Below, piece by piece: positions 1 through 7,946 of a DNA stretch of 42,515 nucleotides. Location: NCBI GenBank assembly GCA_003167475.1, contig PMTB01000098.1, forward strand, positions 1 through 42,515. Direction: 5' to 3'. A program made the translations under genes and the position numbers. The stretch is from a candidate division FCPU426 bacterium. GTDB taxonomy: Bacteria; Oederibacteriota; PGYV01; Palsa-1178. The first letter of the stretch is position 1; every line of letters starts with the position of its first letter. The notes beneath the pieces were generated by a model. The model did not search any database. It saw only the letters and a program-made list of their open reading frames with translations, and was not told the origin of the DNA.

Positions 1-1
1 A

Positions 2-694
2 AGGAGCTTTAAGAAAACCATTAACCACCCCGCTATCAATAAAAAGAAACTTAAGACCTACATAAACAAACTTGAAAAAGCTGGAAAGATCTTTGAGCAC
101 AAAGGCCTGCTTTTCGACACCAAGGCCCTGCTCGAGACCGGCTATACCTGTGACCCGCGCATCTGCCTTAAGAAGAAAAAGGACGTTTACCACGGCTCCT
201 GCTGCACCGATTACAGCGTGGACCTTACCAAGGCCGAGGAAAAGAAGATAGCCGAGATATTGAAAATTGGTGAAAAGGAATGCCTTAAGAACTATCCGTG
301 GGTGCTCAAAGAAAAACTCTACCATAATAACAAGGACAAGAGCCATTACCTGCGGCACAGGAAGGATAATAGCTACGTTTTATCTGTTGTCAAAGGCGGC
401 ATAATCCTTTGCGTCCTGGACCTGCTTGCGAAAAAACACAAATTAAAAAGGACGGATTATAAACCATCCATATGTTTTTCCTGGCCTTTTGACTGCATGC
501 ATCACGGCAAAAAAACTTTTGTCACCACAATAAACGGCCATAATGCCAAATATTTGTCTCAGGGTACTTCCGGGCTGCGCTGCGTTTCAGGAAAAGAAGG
601 CAGCGCAGCGCATGAGTCGTTGACGGAGCAGATAAAGCATTACACGGGCGAGAAAGCCCATAAAGAACTGATGAAAAGAAACTTGTCTAAATAA
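2..694 (+). CDS. Cysteine-cluster protein, 5'-truncated
   Basis: The reading frame is open from the first bases of the window to the stop at 692-694, giving 230 visible residues; the true start lies outside. An internal GTG at 218 is in frame but falls just after the Cys-rich segment and is unlikely to be the start. Around residues 53-70 there is a cluster, C-x4-C followed about 11 residues later by a CC pair, which resembles the zinc/iron-chelating YkgJ or DUF3109-like proteins. More Cys residues lie near the C-terminus. The C-terminal half is basic. No membrane segment or signal peptide is visible. The gene is followed at once by a palindromic repeat. The metal-binding assignment is inference from the Cys pattern, and the exact family is uncertain. 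Confidence 0.6.
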   Translation, partial: RSFKKTINHPAINKKKLKTYINKLEKAGKIFEHKGLLFDTKALLETGYTCDPRICLKKKKDVYHGSCCTDYSVDLTKAEEKKIAEILKIGEKECLKNYPWVLKEKLYHNNKDKSHYLRHRKDNSYVLSVVKGGIILCVLDLLAKKHKLKRTDYKPSICFSWPFDCMHHGKKTFVTTINGHNAKYLSQGTSGLRCVSGKEGSAAHESLTEQIKHYTGEKAHKELMKRNLSK

Positions 695-698
695 AACT

Positions 699-813
699 GT
701 AGAGAGGGGGCTCGCCCCCTCTCGCCGATGGAACTGCCCTGCGTTTTAAGCCTGCTGTGAGAGGGAGCATCCGCTTTCGCTGAAGCTCCAGCGGACAAGA
801 GCCCCCTCTCTAC
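699..813. repeat. Palindromic dispersed repeat, copy 1 (family A)
   Basis: The ends are a perfect 12-bp inverted repeat, GTAGAGAGGGGG (699-710) and CCCCCTCTCTAC (802-813). The left end also folds locally as a 9-bp hairpin with a CTCG loop. A diverged copy lies at 12189-12296, sharing the termini, an internal GTTTTAAG and TGAGAGGGAGCA. It has no coding capacity and looks like a MITE- or REP-type element. The left hairpin could also terminate the upstream gene, but no T-run follows it. Confidence 0.7.
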
Positions 814-828
814 AATGACCAACCGGAA

Positions 829-880
829 TTAACCCCCAAAAAATCCAAAATTAACCGAAAATTAAGCCTTATTGTATACA
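829..880 (+). promoter_or_regulatory. Pho-box-like promoter for 918 and 1150
   Basis: TTAAC lies at 829, TTAAC at 851 and TTAAG at 862, all on an 11-bp period (the 840 position is degenerate). A -10 box, TATACA, starts at 875, exactly 13 nt after the start of the last half-site. The predicted transcript starts near 887, leaving about 30 nt before the ATG at 918. The same geometry recurs upstream of several other operons in the window, including phoB and pstC. Binding by PhoB is inferred. Confidence 0.65.
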
Positions 881-917
881 CTTATGCCGTAAGAAAAATA
901 ATATCAGGAGGCGGCAT

Positions 918-1070
918 ATGTACGCAAATGACTTTCCATTGAGCCTATATGAGGAAGACTCGGTGTTTATTGTGGAGGATTTTGACGATCCGACCAGGTT
1001 TTCCACACCGGAAGAGGCAAAGGCAAAATCGTATTTGAAAAGGTTTCTTGTTTTGATCGGAAAAGAATAG
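918..1070 (+). CDS. Small acidic hypothetical protein (50 aa)
   Basis: The ATG at 918 follows a strong AGGAGG site (906-911) at good spacing, and the frame runs 50 codons to a TAG at 1068-1070. It lies directly behind the Pho-box-like promoter at 829-880, the best reason to believe it is expressed. The product is acidic in its first two thirds (EEDS, EDFDDP) and ends in a basic/hydrophobic tail. It has no signal peptide, Cys motif or domain I recognise. It precedes the CBS-GGDEF gene by 79 nt and is probably cotranscribed with it. Function unknown. Confidence 0.6.
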   Translation: MYANDFPLSLYEEDSVFIVEDFDDPTRFSTPEEAKAKSYLKRFLVLIGKE

Positions 1071-1149
1071 ACCGTTATAAGGTTATATAGTTTCTTGAAA
1101 TCGCGCCGGAAAAATTTTCATTTCAAAGAAGACGGCGGAAGAGGAAAAA

Positions 1150-2124
1150 ATGATAGGATTAAAAGTAAAGGATATTATGTCAAAGGACGCTGTTACGGCC
1201 GACAGGCGGGAACCCGTACTGAATGTTATAAACCTGCTTTTAAGGTATGACATAGGGGCTGTCCTTATCACGGATGGAAATGCCGCGCCGTTTGGCATAG
1301 TTACGCAAAGGGATATAATGGAATGCGTGTCGTTGAATCCGGTGAATTACAGGGTCCTGACGGCCGGTGATATCGCGCGGACAGGTTTGATAACCGTCGA
1401 ACCGGAACTCGACGCCATACTGGCCTTTGCCATCATGAAAATGAACCTTATCAACAGGCTCCCGGTCGTAAGCGACGGGCAGATACGCGGCATGATAACC
1501 TACAGGGATATTACAAATGTGCTTAAGGAAAGTTTCGAGGCCCTTGCAGTGAGCCACAAGGACCTGAAGGAAAAAATGAAAGTGGATTTTCTGACGGGAG
1601 TCTACAACAAAGGTTATATGGACGAGGAACTTTCATATTATATAGAACGGTCCATCCTGACCGGGGTTTCATTCACTTTGCTTCTGGTAGATATTGATAA
1701 TTTTAAGAAAATCAACGACACCTACGGGCACGTATGCGGGGATGTGATATTGAAAGGCGCGGCCCAGACGCTTGTGGAAAAGTCCAGGAATGTCAGCATC
1801 GTCGGCAGGTTTGGCGGGGATGAATTCATGATCATCGTGCCGTATTCCGATTACAATTCGTCGGCTTACATGGCCGAAAGGCTCAGGATGGCGCTTGAGG
1901 AGAGGGCGTTCAGTTACGATGGCCGGGAAGTGCGTGTCACCGCGAGCATAGGACTTGTGGAGTGGACTATTGGCATAAAAAACTGCGAGGAAATACTCAG
2001 GCTAACCGATAACTGCCTTTATGAGGCAAAAAGGGCCGGTAAAAACAGGGTCAGCGTGTGCGGCCTGGACATTATCAAGGATAAAGCCGTTTTTGGAGAG
2101 ACTTTAAAGGCAAACACACTGTAG
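1150..2124 (+). CDS. CBS-pair diguanylate cyclase (GGDEF)
   Basis: This is a 324-residue cytosolic protein. Residues about 8-62 and 72-126 are two CBS motifs forming a nucleotide-binding Bateman module; a short helical linker follows; residues about 150-310 form a GGDEF domain with an intact GGDEF motif at 222-226. GGDEF enzymes join two GTP into c-di-GMP. The position where an RxxD inhibitory I-site would sit reads RNVS, so product inhibition through that site is probably absent. The start follows GAGGAAAAA. It sits behind the 50-aa gene and the Pho-box-like promoter, suggesting that low phosphate feeds into c-di-GMP signalling. It converges on the CheY gene, with 12 nt between the stops. 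The CBS ligand (ATP, AMP, SAM or other) cannot be told from sequence. Confidence 0.9.
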   Translation: MIGLKVKDIMSKDAVTADRREPVLNVINLLLRYDIGAVLITDGNAAPFGIVTQRDIMECVSLNPVNYRVLTAGDIARTGLITVEPELDAILAFAIMKMNLINRLPVVSDGQIRGMITYRDITNVLKESFEALAVSHKDLKEKMKVDFLTGVYNKGYMDEELSYYIERSILTGVSFTLLLVDIDNFKKINDTYGHVCGDVILKGAAQTLVEKSRNVSIVGRFGGDEFMIIVPYSDYNSSAYMAERLRMALEERAFSYDGREVRVTASIGLVEWTIGIKNCEEILRLTDNCLYEAKRAGKNRVSVCGLDIIKDKAVFGETLKANTL

Positions 2125-2136
2125 CGGCTTTAAACC

Positions 2137-2508
2137 CTACCTGATACCCGCAAGGATTCCCTTTATGCTCGCGTTAAAATTCTTGAAACCATGGGGTTTG
2201 TTAAGGTAACCTTTGGCTCCCAGGCTGAGAGCTTCATTTATAACTTCCTCTTTTTTTACCGAAGAGCACATCAGCACGTCAATCCCCGAGATAACCGGAT
2301 TGCTTTTAAGCAGTTTTAAAGTCTCGATGCCGTCCATTTCCGGCATTTCCACGTCCAGGATTATCAGGTCCGGCTGTTCCGACACGGCCATTTCAAGGCC
2401 TTCTCTGCCAGTGCTTGCGTTGATTACGGTGTAATTTTCCTTTGAAAGGTAGATACCGGCCAGTTTCTGCTGCAGCGGCGAATCGTCGATGATCAGGATC
2501 TTGTTCAT
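2137..2508 (-). CDS. CheY-like single-domain response regulator
   Basis: A 123-residue receiver domain with nothing attached. The acidic pocket is D8/D9, the phospho-acceptor is D52 (LDVEMPEMDG), and the conserved Lys is in the NKPHGF motif near the C-terminus. It probably carries the phosphoryl group from CheA to the motor or another target. Its ATG overlaps the stop of the upstream MCP gene by 4 nt (ATGA), so the two are translationally coupled. Transcription likely begins at the minus-strand promoter near 5080. No CheR, CheB or CheZ is visible in the window. Confidence 0.9.
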   Translation of the reverse strand: MNKILIIDDSPLQQKLAGIYLSKENYTVINASTGREGLEMAVSEQPDLIILDVEMPEMDGIETLKLLKSNPVISGIDVLMCSSVKKEEVINEALSLGAKGYLNKPHGFKNFNASIKGILAGIR

Positions 2509-4493
2509 TTGTTCCTCCCTTTGGATTTAAAAATCCCTTTGAATATATCCGAGGCTACTTCAAAAAAGCTGGCGGCTTTTTCCGCCGACAATATGTTTCC
2601 CGCAGAAAGTGTGTTTTGCCGGTCCGTGACTGAAACTTTTTCTCCGACCACGGTCGAAAGGGTCTTAACCATTTCACGCAGGTGTTTTGACTGCGCAAGC
2701 AGGCCCGAACTCTCGGTTAGGTTTTCGTTCGTGTTTGCCGCGATTGAATTCACAACTTGCTGCATCTGTTCCACGCTTACGTGTATTTCCTCGACTTCGT
2801 TGGCCTGTTCTTCCGACGCGCTGGCGACCATGCTTATGATGGAAGAAAGCGAGGAAAACGATTTGCCTATCTCATCGAGGTTCTTTACCACTTCGTCGCT
2901 TATTTCCACGCCGCTTGTGACGTTTTTCTGCACGTCGAGTATGCGCTTGCTGGTCATCTTGGCGGCTTCCGAGGATTTTTCCGCCAGCCTTCTAATCTCT
3001 TCCGCTACCGCGGCAAAGCCCCTGCCTGCCTCGCCTGCCCGGGAGGCCTCTATGGAGGCATTGACGGATAGCAGGTTTGTCTGGAATGATATCTCCTCTA
3101 TGTTGTTTATAATCTCGGCTGTTTCGTCCGAGGCTTTTTTTATGTAATGTATCGAATTGATCGCTTTTTCCATATTGTTGATCCCGGCGGAGGTTATTTT
3201 ATGCGTCTGCTCGGTCATGGTATTGGCCTTTGCCGTATTGTCCGCGTTTGTGGCTATCATAGCCGAAACATTTTCAAGGGAGGCGGAATTCTGTTCCAGT
3301 GAAGCGGCCTGCTCGGCCGCGCCGGAATCCAGGCTTTGGCTGGTCTTTTCAAAATTTTCAGCCGACTTGGAGAGCCTGTCGGATGATTCCTGGATGTCTT
3401 TTATTACCCGTAAAATCGGGGAACTGATCGAACCGGCGATAAGAAGGGAAATTACCGCTATCAATACTATGCTTACAAGAAGGATCAGAATTATTGACGA
3501 CCTCATGGAATCCAGGTAAGTGAACGCGCTTTTCTTGTTTGTTTCAGCTATAATGGCCCATTTCAGGAAGGGTATGCTCAAAGGGGAATAACTTGAAATA
3601 ACGCTTGAGCTGAGGTAATTTTTTGTGAGTTTTACCGATGTCCTGTTATAATCCACAGCTTCTCGCGCAACCTCGGTGTTCACCCCGTTTTTTTCCACAG
3701 TGCCGGCGAGGGAGGTTTTAACGGAGCGGTTTTCAGGGTCTATATAGGAATTTGACCGCATAAGTTTATCCGGGCCTATCAGGTAAATTTCGCCTATATA
3801 GGCGTTGTCGTCCGTATGGCCGGTTGAGTTTGTGGAGTCCCTGAAAACATCCGACTCCTGTATGGCCCCGTTTATGCTTGAAGCTGACAGCAGTCCCAAA
3901 AGCACCCCGAGGATCTGTTTGCCGCTTGTCAAAGGCGCGGATATAAACAGGACAGGCTGGCTTGCTTTATCCAGCAGCTGGTAATCCTGCATGTTAAGCC
4001 CGATAAGCCCGTTCCTGAATGCGGCCGCGATCTTTGTGTTCCTGTATGAAGCTGAATTTAAATTTGAACCCGGCAGGACGGACTTGGAGGTTGAGTAAAC
4101 CACAGAACCGTCTTTGCCGGCCAGGATCACATCGTCAAACTCAAATGAGTTCCTGAAATCGGTGTATAAAGGTTCAAATTGTTTAATGTTGTTCTTCCAT
4201 TCAGGCGAAAGCATACCGCCGGAAGACTTAAAAGAGCTGATCAGCTGCGAAGCGGAGTCCGCGAAAGCCGGGTTTTTTGCCGTGAACTGGACGCTGTAGG
4301 TTTTTGATATGAAGTATTTCTGGAGCTGGGCCTGCTTTATCTGCCTTATGGAGTCAATATTATTAAAGGAAAGCAGGTTCAGGGTGTATTCGGTCTTATT
4401 CAGGCTGTCAATCGTGATAAGCGACGCGGGTATGATCCCTACCGCCAAGAAAAAGATCATCAGTTTCGTGTTTAAATTAAGTTTTCTAAGCAT
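2505..4493 (-). CDS. Methyl-accepting chemotaxis protein
   Basis: A 662-residue transmembrane receptor. TM1 is at residues about 11-33; an extracytoplasmic sensor of about 295 residues, probably Cache-like, follows; TM2 is at about 332-356. The cytoplasmic part has methylation helices (EQAASLEQNSASLE) and the conserved hairpin tip (FQTNLLSVNASIEASRAGEAG) that contacts CheA and CheW. Only about 25 residues separate TM2 from the first methylation helix, and no full HAMP domain is apparent. The C-terminus ends in a basic tail without a CheR-tethering pentapeptide. It lies between CheW and CheY in one minus-strand operon with a Pho-type promoter, so the ligand may relate to phosphate or a phosphorus compound; this is inference. 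Confidence 0.92.
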   Translation of the reverse strand: MLRKLNLNTKLMIFFLAVGIIPASLITIDSLNKTEYTLNLLSFNNIDSIRQIKQAQLQKYFISKTYSVQFTAKNPAFADSASQLISSFKSSGGMLSPEWKNNIKQFEPLYTDFRNSFEFDDVILAGKDGSVVYSTSKSVLPGSNLNSASYRNTKIAAAFRNGLIGLNMQDYQLLDKASQPVLFISAPLTSGKQILGVLLGLLSASSINGAIQESDVFRDSTNSTGHTDDNAYIGEIYLIGPDKLMRSNSYIDPENRSVKTSLAGTVEKNGVNTEVAREAVDYNRTSVKLTKNYLSSSVISSYSPLSIPFLKWAIIAETNKKSAFTYLDSMRSSIILILLVSIVLIAVISLLIAGSISSPILRVIKDIQESSDRLSKSAENFEKTSQSLDSGAAEQAASLEQNSASLENVSAMIATNADNTAKANTMTEQTHKITSAGINNMEKAINSIHYIKKASDETAEIINNIEEISFQTNLLSVNASIEASRAGEAGRGFAAVAEEIRRLAEKSSEAAKMTSKRILDVQKNVTSGVEISDEVVKNLDEIGKSFSSLSSIISMVASASEEQANEVEEIHVSVEQMQQVVNSIAANTNENLTESSGLLAQSKHLREMVKTLSTVVGEKVSVTDRQNTLSAGNILSAEKAASFFEVASDIFKGIFKSKGRNK

Positions 4494-4526
4494 TTTACCC
4501 TCCGTTAATTTCGCATCCAGTTTTAG

Positions 4527-5030
4527 TCAGTTGTTTATGCTTATAAAATCAAGTTTTTTTAAAAAATCAAAAGGGCGGAAGACCGCCGTTTCAATATTAT
4601 TTATTCTCAGGGAACCTGCAAAGCAGCCTTCGAAAAGGGGCGAGGCATGGATAAAGCCCCCGGCGATCCGGCCGGGCGGTATTTTTACGCTTCCGAAGAA
4701 TTGCTCGGCAATTAATCCGATCAGGATCCTGCTGTCTTCGGGCGGCTCGACCATCAAAATGCAGGTCTTTCCGGAAACCTCCTTTTCTATCGACCCATCC
4801 GCCGCGCTTATGGAAACCACAGGGCAGACCTGGCCGTTGTAATTGATCACACCGGTCAGATAGGCCGGAGTATGCGGGACAGGGACAGGCTGCTGATAGG
4901 GCACAACTTCCCTTACGAAAACGTATTCGACCGCCATGACTATCCCTGCCGATTCAAACTGGACAAAGAAATCACCGCGGCCCGGGTCATAGGCCTTATC
5001 GGCGCCTTGGGAAAGCGGCAATATGTTCAT
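4527..5030 (-). CDS. cheW: CheW-like adaptor protein
   Basis: A 167-residue single CheW-like domain. The pattern of an N-terminal strand (FFVQFESAGIVMAV) followed by VREVVPYQQPVPVPHTPAYLTGVINYNGQVCPVVSI is typical of adaptors that bridge receptors and CheA. The ATG is preceded by GGAG. It is the first gene of the minus-strand cheW-mcp-cheY operon and is divergent from cheA. It has a somewhat long C-terminal part ending in a hydrophobic/charged tail. The assignment is firm at family level. Confidence 0.85.
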   Translation of the reverse strand: MNILPLSQGADKAYDPGRGDFFVQFESAGIVMAVEYVFVREVVPYQQPVPVPHTPAYLTGVINYNGQVCPVVSISAADGSIEKEVSGKTCILMVEPPEDSRILIGLIAEQFFGSVKIPPGRIAGGFIHASPLFEGCFAGSLRINNIETAVFRPFDFLKKLDFISINN

Positions 5031-5081
5031 AAGTTTTCTCCGTCATACATTTGTACATAAATTATTTTTTGTTACAACGGG

Positions 5082-5113
5082 ATTGTACAGGGGAAATATT
5101 AATTACAGGTTAA
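5082..5113 (-). promoter_or_regulatory. Pho-box-like promoter for cheW-mcp-cheY
   Basis: Read on the minus strand, TTAAC (5113-5109) and TTAAT (5102-5098) are 11 bp apart, followed by a -10 TACAAT (5087-5082) starting 15 nt after the last half-site. The predicted start near 5075 gives a leader of about 45 nt before the ATG at 5030. Only two half-sites are clear. Confidence 0.55.
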
Positions 5114-5173
5114 CGTAAATGGTCTTTTCAGTAAAAATATGAGGTTTATTATTTTGTTTTTCTACCCCGGATG

Positions 5174-5205
5174 TTAATACAAAATTAATATGGCGCTGCT
5201 AAACT
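5174..5205 (+). promoter_or_regulatory. Pho-box-like promoter for cheA
   Basis: TTAAT at 5174 and TTAAT at 5185 are 11 bp apart; a -10-like TAAACT follows at 5200-5205, 15 nt from the last half-site. The expected transcript start (near 5212) falls after the ATG at 5207 and before the ATG at 5234, which supports 5234 as the cheA start. Together with 5082-5113 it makes a divergent pair. Confidence 0.5.
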
Positions 5206-5233
5206 TATGATAAAAATAAGACTTGGAGCGTAT

Positions 5234-6895
5234 ATGACGGAACCGTCCGCAAACGAACTTGAGATAACGGGTGAGATCATAGCTGAATTTATAAACGAAT
5301 CGGACGAACTCCTGGCAAAGGCGGAGTCGGCGCTGATATCCATGGAAAACAGGCCCGGAGATACAGAAGTGCTTAACAGCGCGCTGAGGGCATTTCATAC
5401 GATAAAGGGCACAGCTGATTACCTTGGTTTTAAGGCGCTCAAAGAGCTTACCCATTTCTGCGAGGAACTGCTTGATAAGGCGCGCGGAAGGGGGGAGTCC
5501 CCTGAAAAACACGTGCTCATATGGCTGATCAAGGCCGTGGATGAGACAAAACTCATAATCAGGAACGGCCTCGGCGGAAGGAAGCGTTATGACAGGGACG
5601 CTTTCGAAGCGGCTTCCGCGGAATTCCTGGAAAAAATAAGCGCCGGTATAATCAGCGGGATGAACCAGTCAAGGGCCGTGCAGGACAGCGGGCTGTCCGT
5701 TGATATGCCGGAAAACAGCGCGGCGGACTTAAGGCCGGTCCTTAAAATAGACGCGTACAAGCTCAACTCAATGATGAATTCGCTCAACGAACTTGCGGTA
5801 GCCGAGACAAACCTGCGAAGGACGCTCAAGGGCGTGATTTTTACCGACCCGGAAAGTTATGACGATTATAAAAAGAAATTATCCGCGCTGGGAAGAATAA
5901 CCGCGAAACTTAATTATGATTCCTACGCGATGAAGATGCTTCCTTTTCAGCACCTGTTTAACAAGATGACAAGGCTTATAAGGGACCTTTCGGTAAAGTC
6001 CGGAAAAAAACTGAAACTCCTGCTGAACGGCGGCGACACGGAAATAGACAGGGAAATAATAGAGAACCTGGCCGAGCCGCTTATCCATATCCTCAGGAAT
6101 TCGGTTGACCACGGCATAGAGGACGCCGATGTCCGGAAGAAAAGCGGCAAAGCCGAAGCCGGAACGGTGTCTTTATCGGCTTTTTGCAGGGATGGAAATA
6201 TTATTGTGACCGTGAGCGACGATGGACACGGCCTTGACAGGGAAAAAATCCTGGAAAAAGCGCGCCGCCTGGGAATTGCCGGAGCTGACGGGGAGATCAG
6301 CGATGAAAAGGTCAACGAACTCATCATGATGCCGGGATTTTCCACAGCGGACAAAGTATCGGAACTTTCCGGCCGGGGGGTCGGCATGGATGTCGTAAAA
6401 AAAACGGTCGAATCGCTCAGGGGATCGATGAAAATACGGTCCATAAAGGGCCAGGGCACCAAAATAACCATGGTATTTCCTGTGAACATGGCGGTCATAG
6501 AAGGCCTGACAGTATGCTGCCGAGGGGACGCTTATGTTATACCGTCATCAAACGTTATTTCTGTGGTCACCGCCGCAGGGCCGCATCACGGCGGGCCGGA
6601 GGAAGACGGTGAAATAATAAATACCGGATTGTTCGGGACGGCTCCCGCGCCGCCCGGGGACGGACAAGATCCGGATAAAACCGCGGACAAGCATGTAATA
6701 GTGAAACTTGAAAGGAACGGAATCAGAAAAAAACTCCTGGCGGAAAGGATCCTTTCACTGCATAAGGTGGCCGTTAAAAATATACCTGGCCTGGCCCTTG
6801 AAAAAACCCCTTTTTCCGGGGCGGCCATAATGCCCGACGGAAGGCCGGCAATGATCCTGTCGCCGGATAGGCTCATACTTAAAGGAGAAAAATAA
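5234..6895 (+). CDS. cheA: Chemotaxis histidine kinase CheA
   Basis: The chosen start is ATG 5234, which has GGAG at 5225-5228; an in-frame ATG at 5207 lacks a ribosome site and lies upstream of the predicted transcript start. The 553-residue protein has an N-terminal HPt domain with the phospho-acceptor H55 in FHTIKGTADYLGF, a helical dimerisation region (about 165-250), an ATPase domain with N-box (HILRNSVDHGIED), G1 (DDGHGLD) and G2 (GRGVGMDVV), and a C-terminal CheW-like domain. I see no room for a P2 (CheY-binding) domain between HPt and dimerisation. CheA autophosphorylates under receptor control and phosphorylates CheY. The next gene starts 1 nt after its stop. Confidence 0.92.
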   Translation: MTEPSANELEITGEIIAEFINESDELLAKAESALISMENRPGDTEVLNSALRAFHTIKGTADYLGFKALKELTHFCEELLDKARGRGESPEKHVLIWLIKAVDETKLIIRNGLGGRKRYDRDAFEAASAEFLEKISAGIISGMNQSRAVQDSGLSVDMPENSAADLRPVLKIDAYKLNSMMNSLNELAVAETNLRRTLKGVIFTDPESYDDYKKKLSALGRITAKLNYDSYAMKMLPFQHLFNKMTRLIRDLSVKSGKKLKLLLNGGDTEIDREIIENLAEPLIHILRNSVDHGIEDADVRKKSGKAEAGTVSLSAFCRDGNIIVTVSDDGHGLDREKILEKARRLGIAGADGEISDEKVNELIMMPGFSTADKVSELSGRGVGMDVVKKTVESLRGSMKIRSIKGQGTKITMVFPVNMAVIEGLTVCCRGDAYVIPSSNVISVVTAAGPHHGGPEEDGEIINTGLFGTAPAPPGDGQDPDKTADKHVIVKLERNGIRKKLLAERILSLHKVAVKNIPGLALEKTPFSGAAIMPDGRPAMILSPDRLILKGEK

Positions 6896-7699
6896 GTGAA
6901 AAAAGAGAATGAGAACGGACTGTTGAGGCTTTACAAGGAAAGGCTGGAGTCAGCCAGGGAATATGAGAAAAACCTGCGGAGCATAGTCGAAGCCGCGCAC
7001 GATATGGCAGGCTCAAAGGATATAACCGATATTATGGAGTCCATGCTGGAGCTTGCGGCAAAAATAACCGGCTCTCAATTCGCCTGCGCCGCGCTTATGG
7101 GGCGCCAAAGCGAGGTGTTTTTCAGCAGCGGTACGCCGGCCAAAGACCCGTCCAAATTCCCGATAGACGCGGCATTTAAAAGGGATTCGGGGATTTCGGG
7201 ATTGCTCATGACGACCAAGCGGCACTATATATGCAATATTACGCAGGGCGACGGATATATTAACGACGATGTAAGGACGGATTACGGCATAAAAAACTAT
7301 ATATCAGTCCCCATACTTGCGAAAAACAAGAATTTTTTCGGGTTGCTTGAAGCCTATAACAAAGATGCTTTTGAGCCTTTTAACGACAATGACGCGGACA
7401 TATTAAATACCCTTGCGTCCTTTACGGCGGCCGCGGTGGAAAGGTTCAGGATATATGTGGAGTTCGGCAAATTCGGCGATGAAGTGCAGAAAATCGTCGA
7501 TGAAACGCTTGAAGCCGAAGGGGCGTTTTTAAAGGAATGCGGAAGGCTTAACCTGGCAAAAAAAGAAATTGAGAATTTGAAAAAAAACGTAAAAAAAGCA
7601 AAAACAATAGCGGTTGATATCGTGGGCTCAAATTTTGACGATGTTTTGCCGCTGAAAGAAAAGGCGGTCGAAATAATAAAAGTGCTTGAGAGCGAATAG
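6896..7699 (+). CDS. GAF-domain protein with coiled-coil tail
   Basis: The GTG start at 6896 abuts the cheA stop, with AAAGGAG upstream inside cheA. The 267-residue product has a short N-terminal helix, a GAF sensor domain at about 25-180 and a Lys/Glu-rich coiled coil at the end. No catalytic domain (kinase, GGDEF, phosphatase) is attached, so it may be a ligand-binding regulator or scaffold. Translation is probably coupled to cheA, suggesting a role in tuning the chemotaxis kinase; this is inference from position. No TM segment is seen. Confidence 0.8.
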   Translation: MKKENENGLLRLYKERLESAREYEKNLRSIVEAAHDMAGSKDITDIMESMLELAAKITGSQFACAALMGRQSEVFFSSGTPAKDPSKFPIDAAFKRDSGISGLLMTTKRHYICNITQGDGYINDDVRTDYGIKNYISVPILAKNKNFFGLLEAYNKDAFEPFNDNDADILNTLASFTAAAVERFRIYVEFGKFGDEVQKIVDETLEAEGAFLKECGRLNLAKKEIENLKKNVKKAKTIAVDIVGSNFDDVLPLKEKAVEIIKVLESE

Positions 7700-7740
7700 G
7701 GCATCCTATGCCGCTGTTAATAACTTAAGGAGGATAAGCA

Positions 7741-7932
7741 ATGGAGAGCATAAGGAACAGGGGAAAGGCCGGGAATCAGGAGATAAAGGCGGAACTTATC
7801 AAAAGGTCGCTGGATATTTTCAGCGGGATCCTGTCTGAAGAGGACAGGAAAAAACTCCTGACTCTTGACAGGAAAACAATGGAAAAGTACCTGTACAGGG
7901 CCATGGCGGAAGGGTTCACGCCAAAAAAGTAA
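7741..7932 (+). CDS. Small helical hypothetical protein (63 aa)
   Basis: The ATG is preceded by an excellent AAGGAGG at correct spacing. The product is basic and predicted helical, with a core LSEEDRKKLLTL...MEKYLYRAM. The following gene encodes a similar core (LDPAERERFLSM...QEDYMSGIL), so the two may be diverged tandem paralogs. No signal peptide, TM segment or known domain. It follows the cheA-GAF pair by about 40 nt and may belong to that operon. Function unknown. Confidence 0.6.
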   Translation: MESIRNRGKAGNQEIKAELIKRSLDIFSGILSEEDRKKLLTLDRKTMEKYLYRAMAEGFTPKK

Positions 7933-7946
7933 AGGGGGTAAGGGCT

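Noticed and set aside
699..721. Hairpin GAGAGGGGG/CCCCCTCTC as terminator of the first gene
   Set aside because: No T-run follows, and the same sequence is the end of a repeat found again at 12189.
2509..4299. Plus-strand frames antisense to the chemoreceptor gene
   Set aside because: They are Ser/Cys/Phe-rich shadows of the receptor's coding strand with no ribosome sites.
5207..5233. Upstream ATG for cheA at 5207
   Set aside because: No ribosome site; it lies before the predicted transcript start, while ATG 5234 has GGAG at 5 nt.
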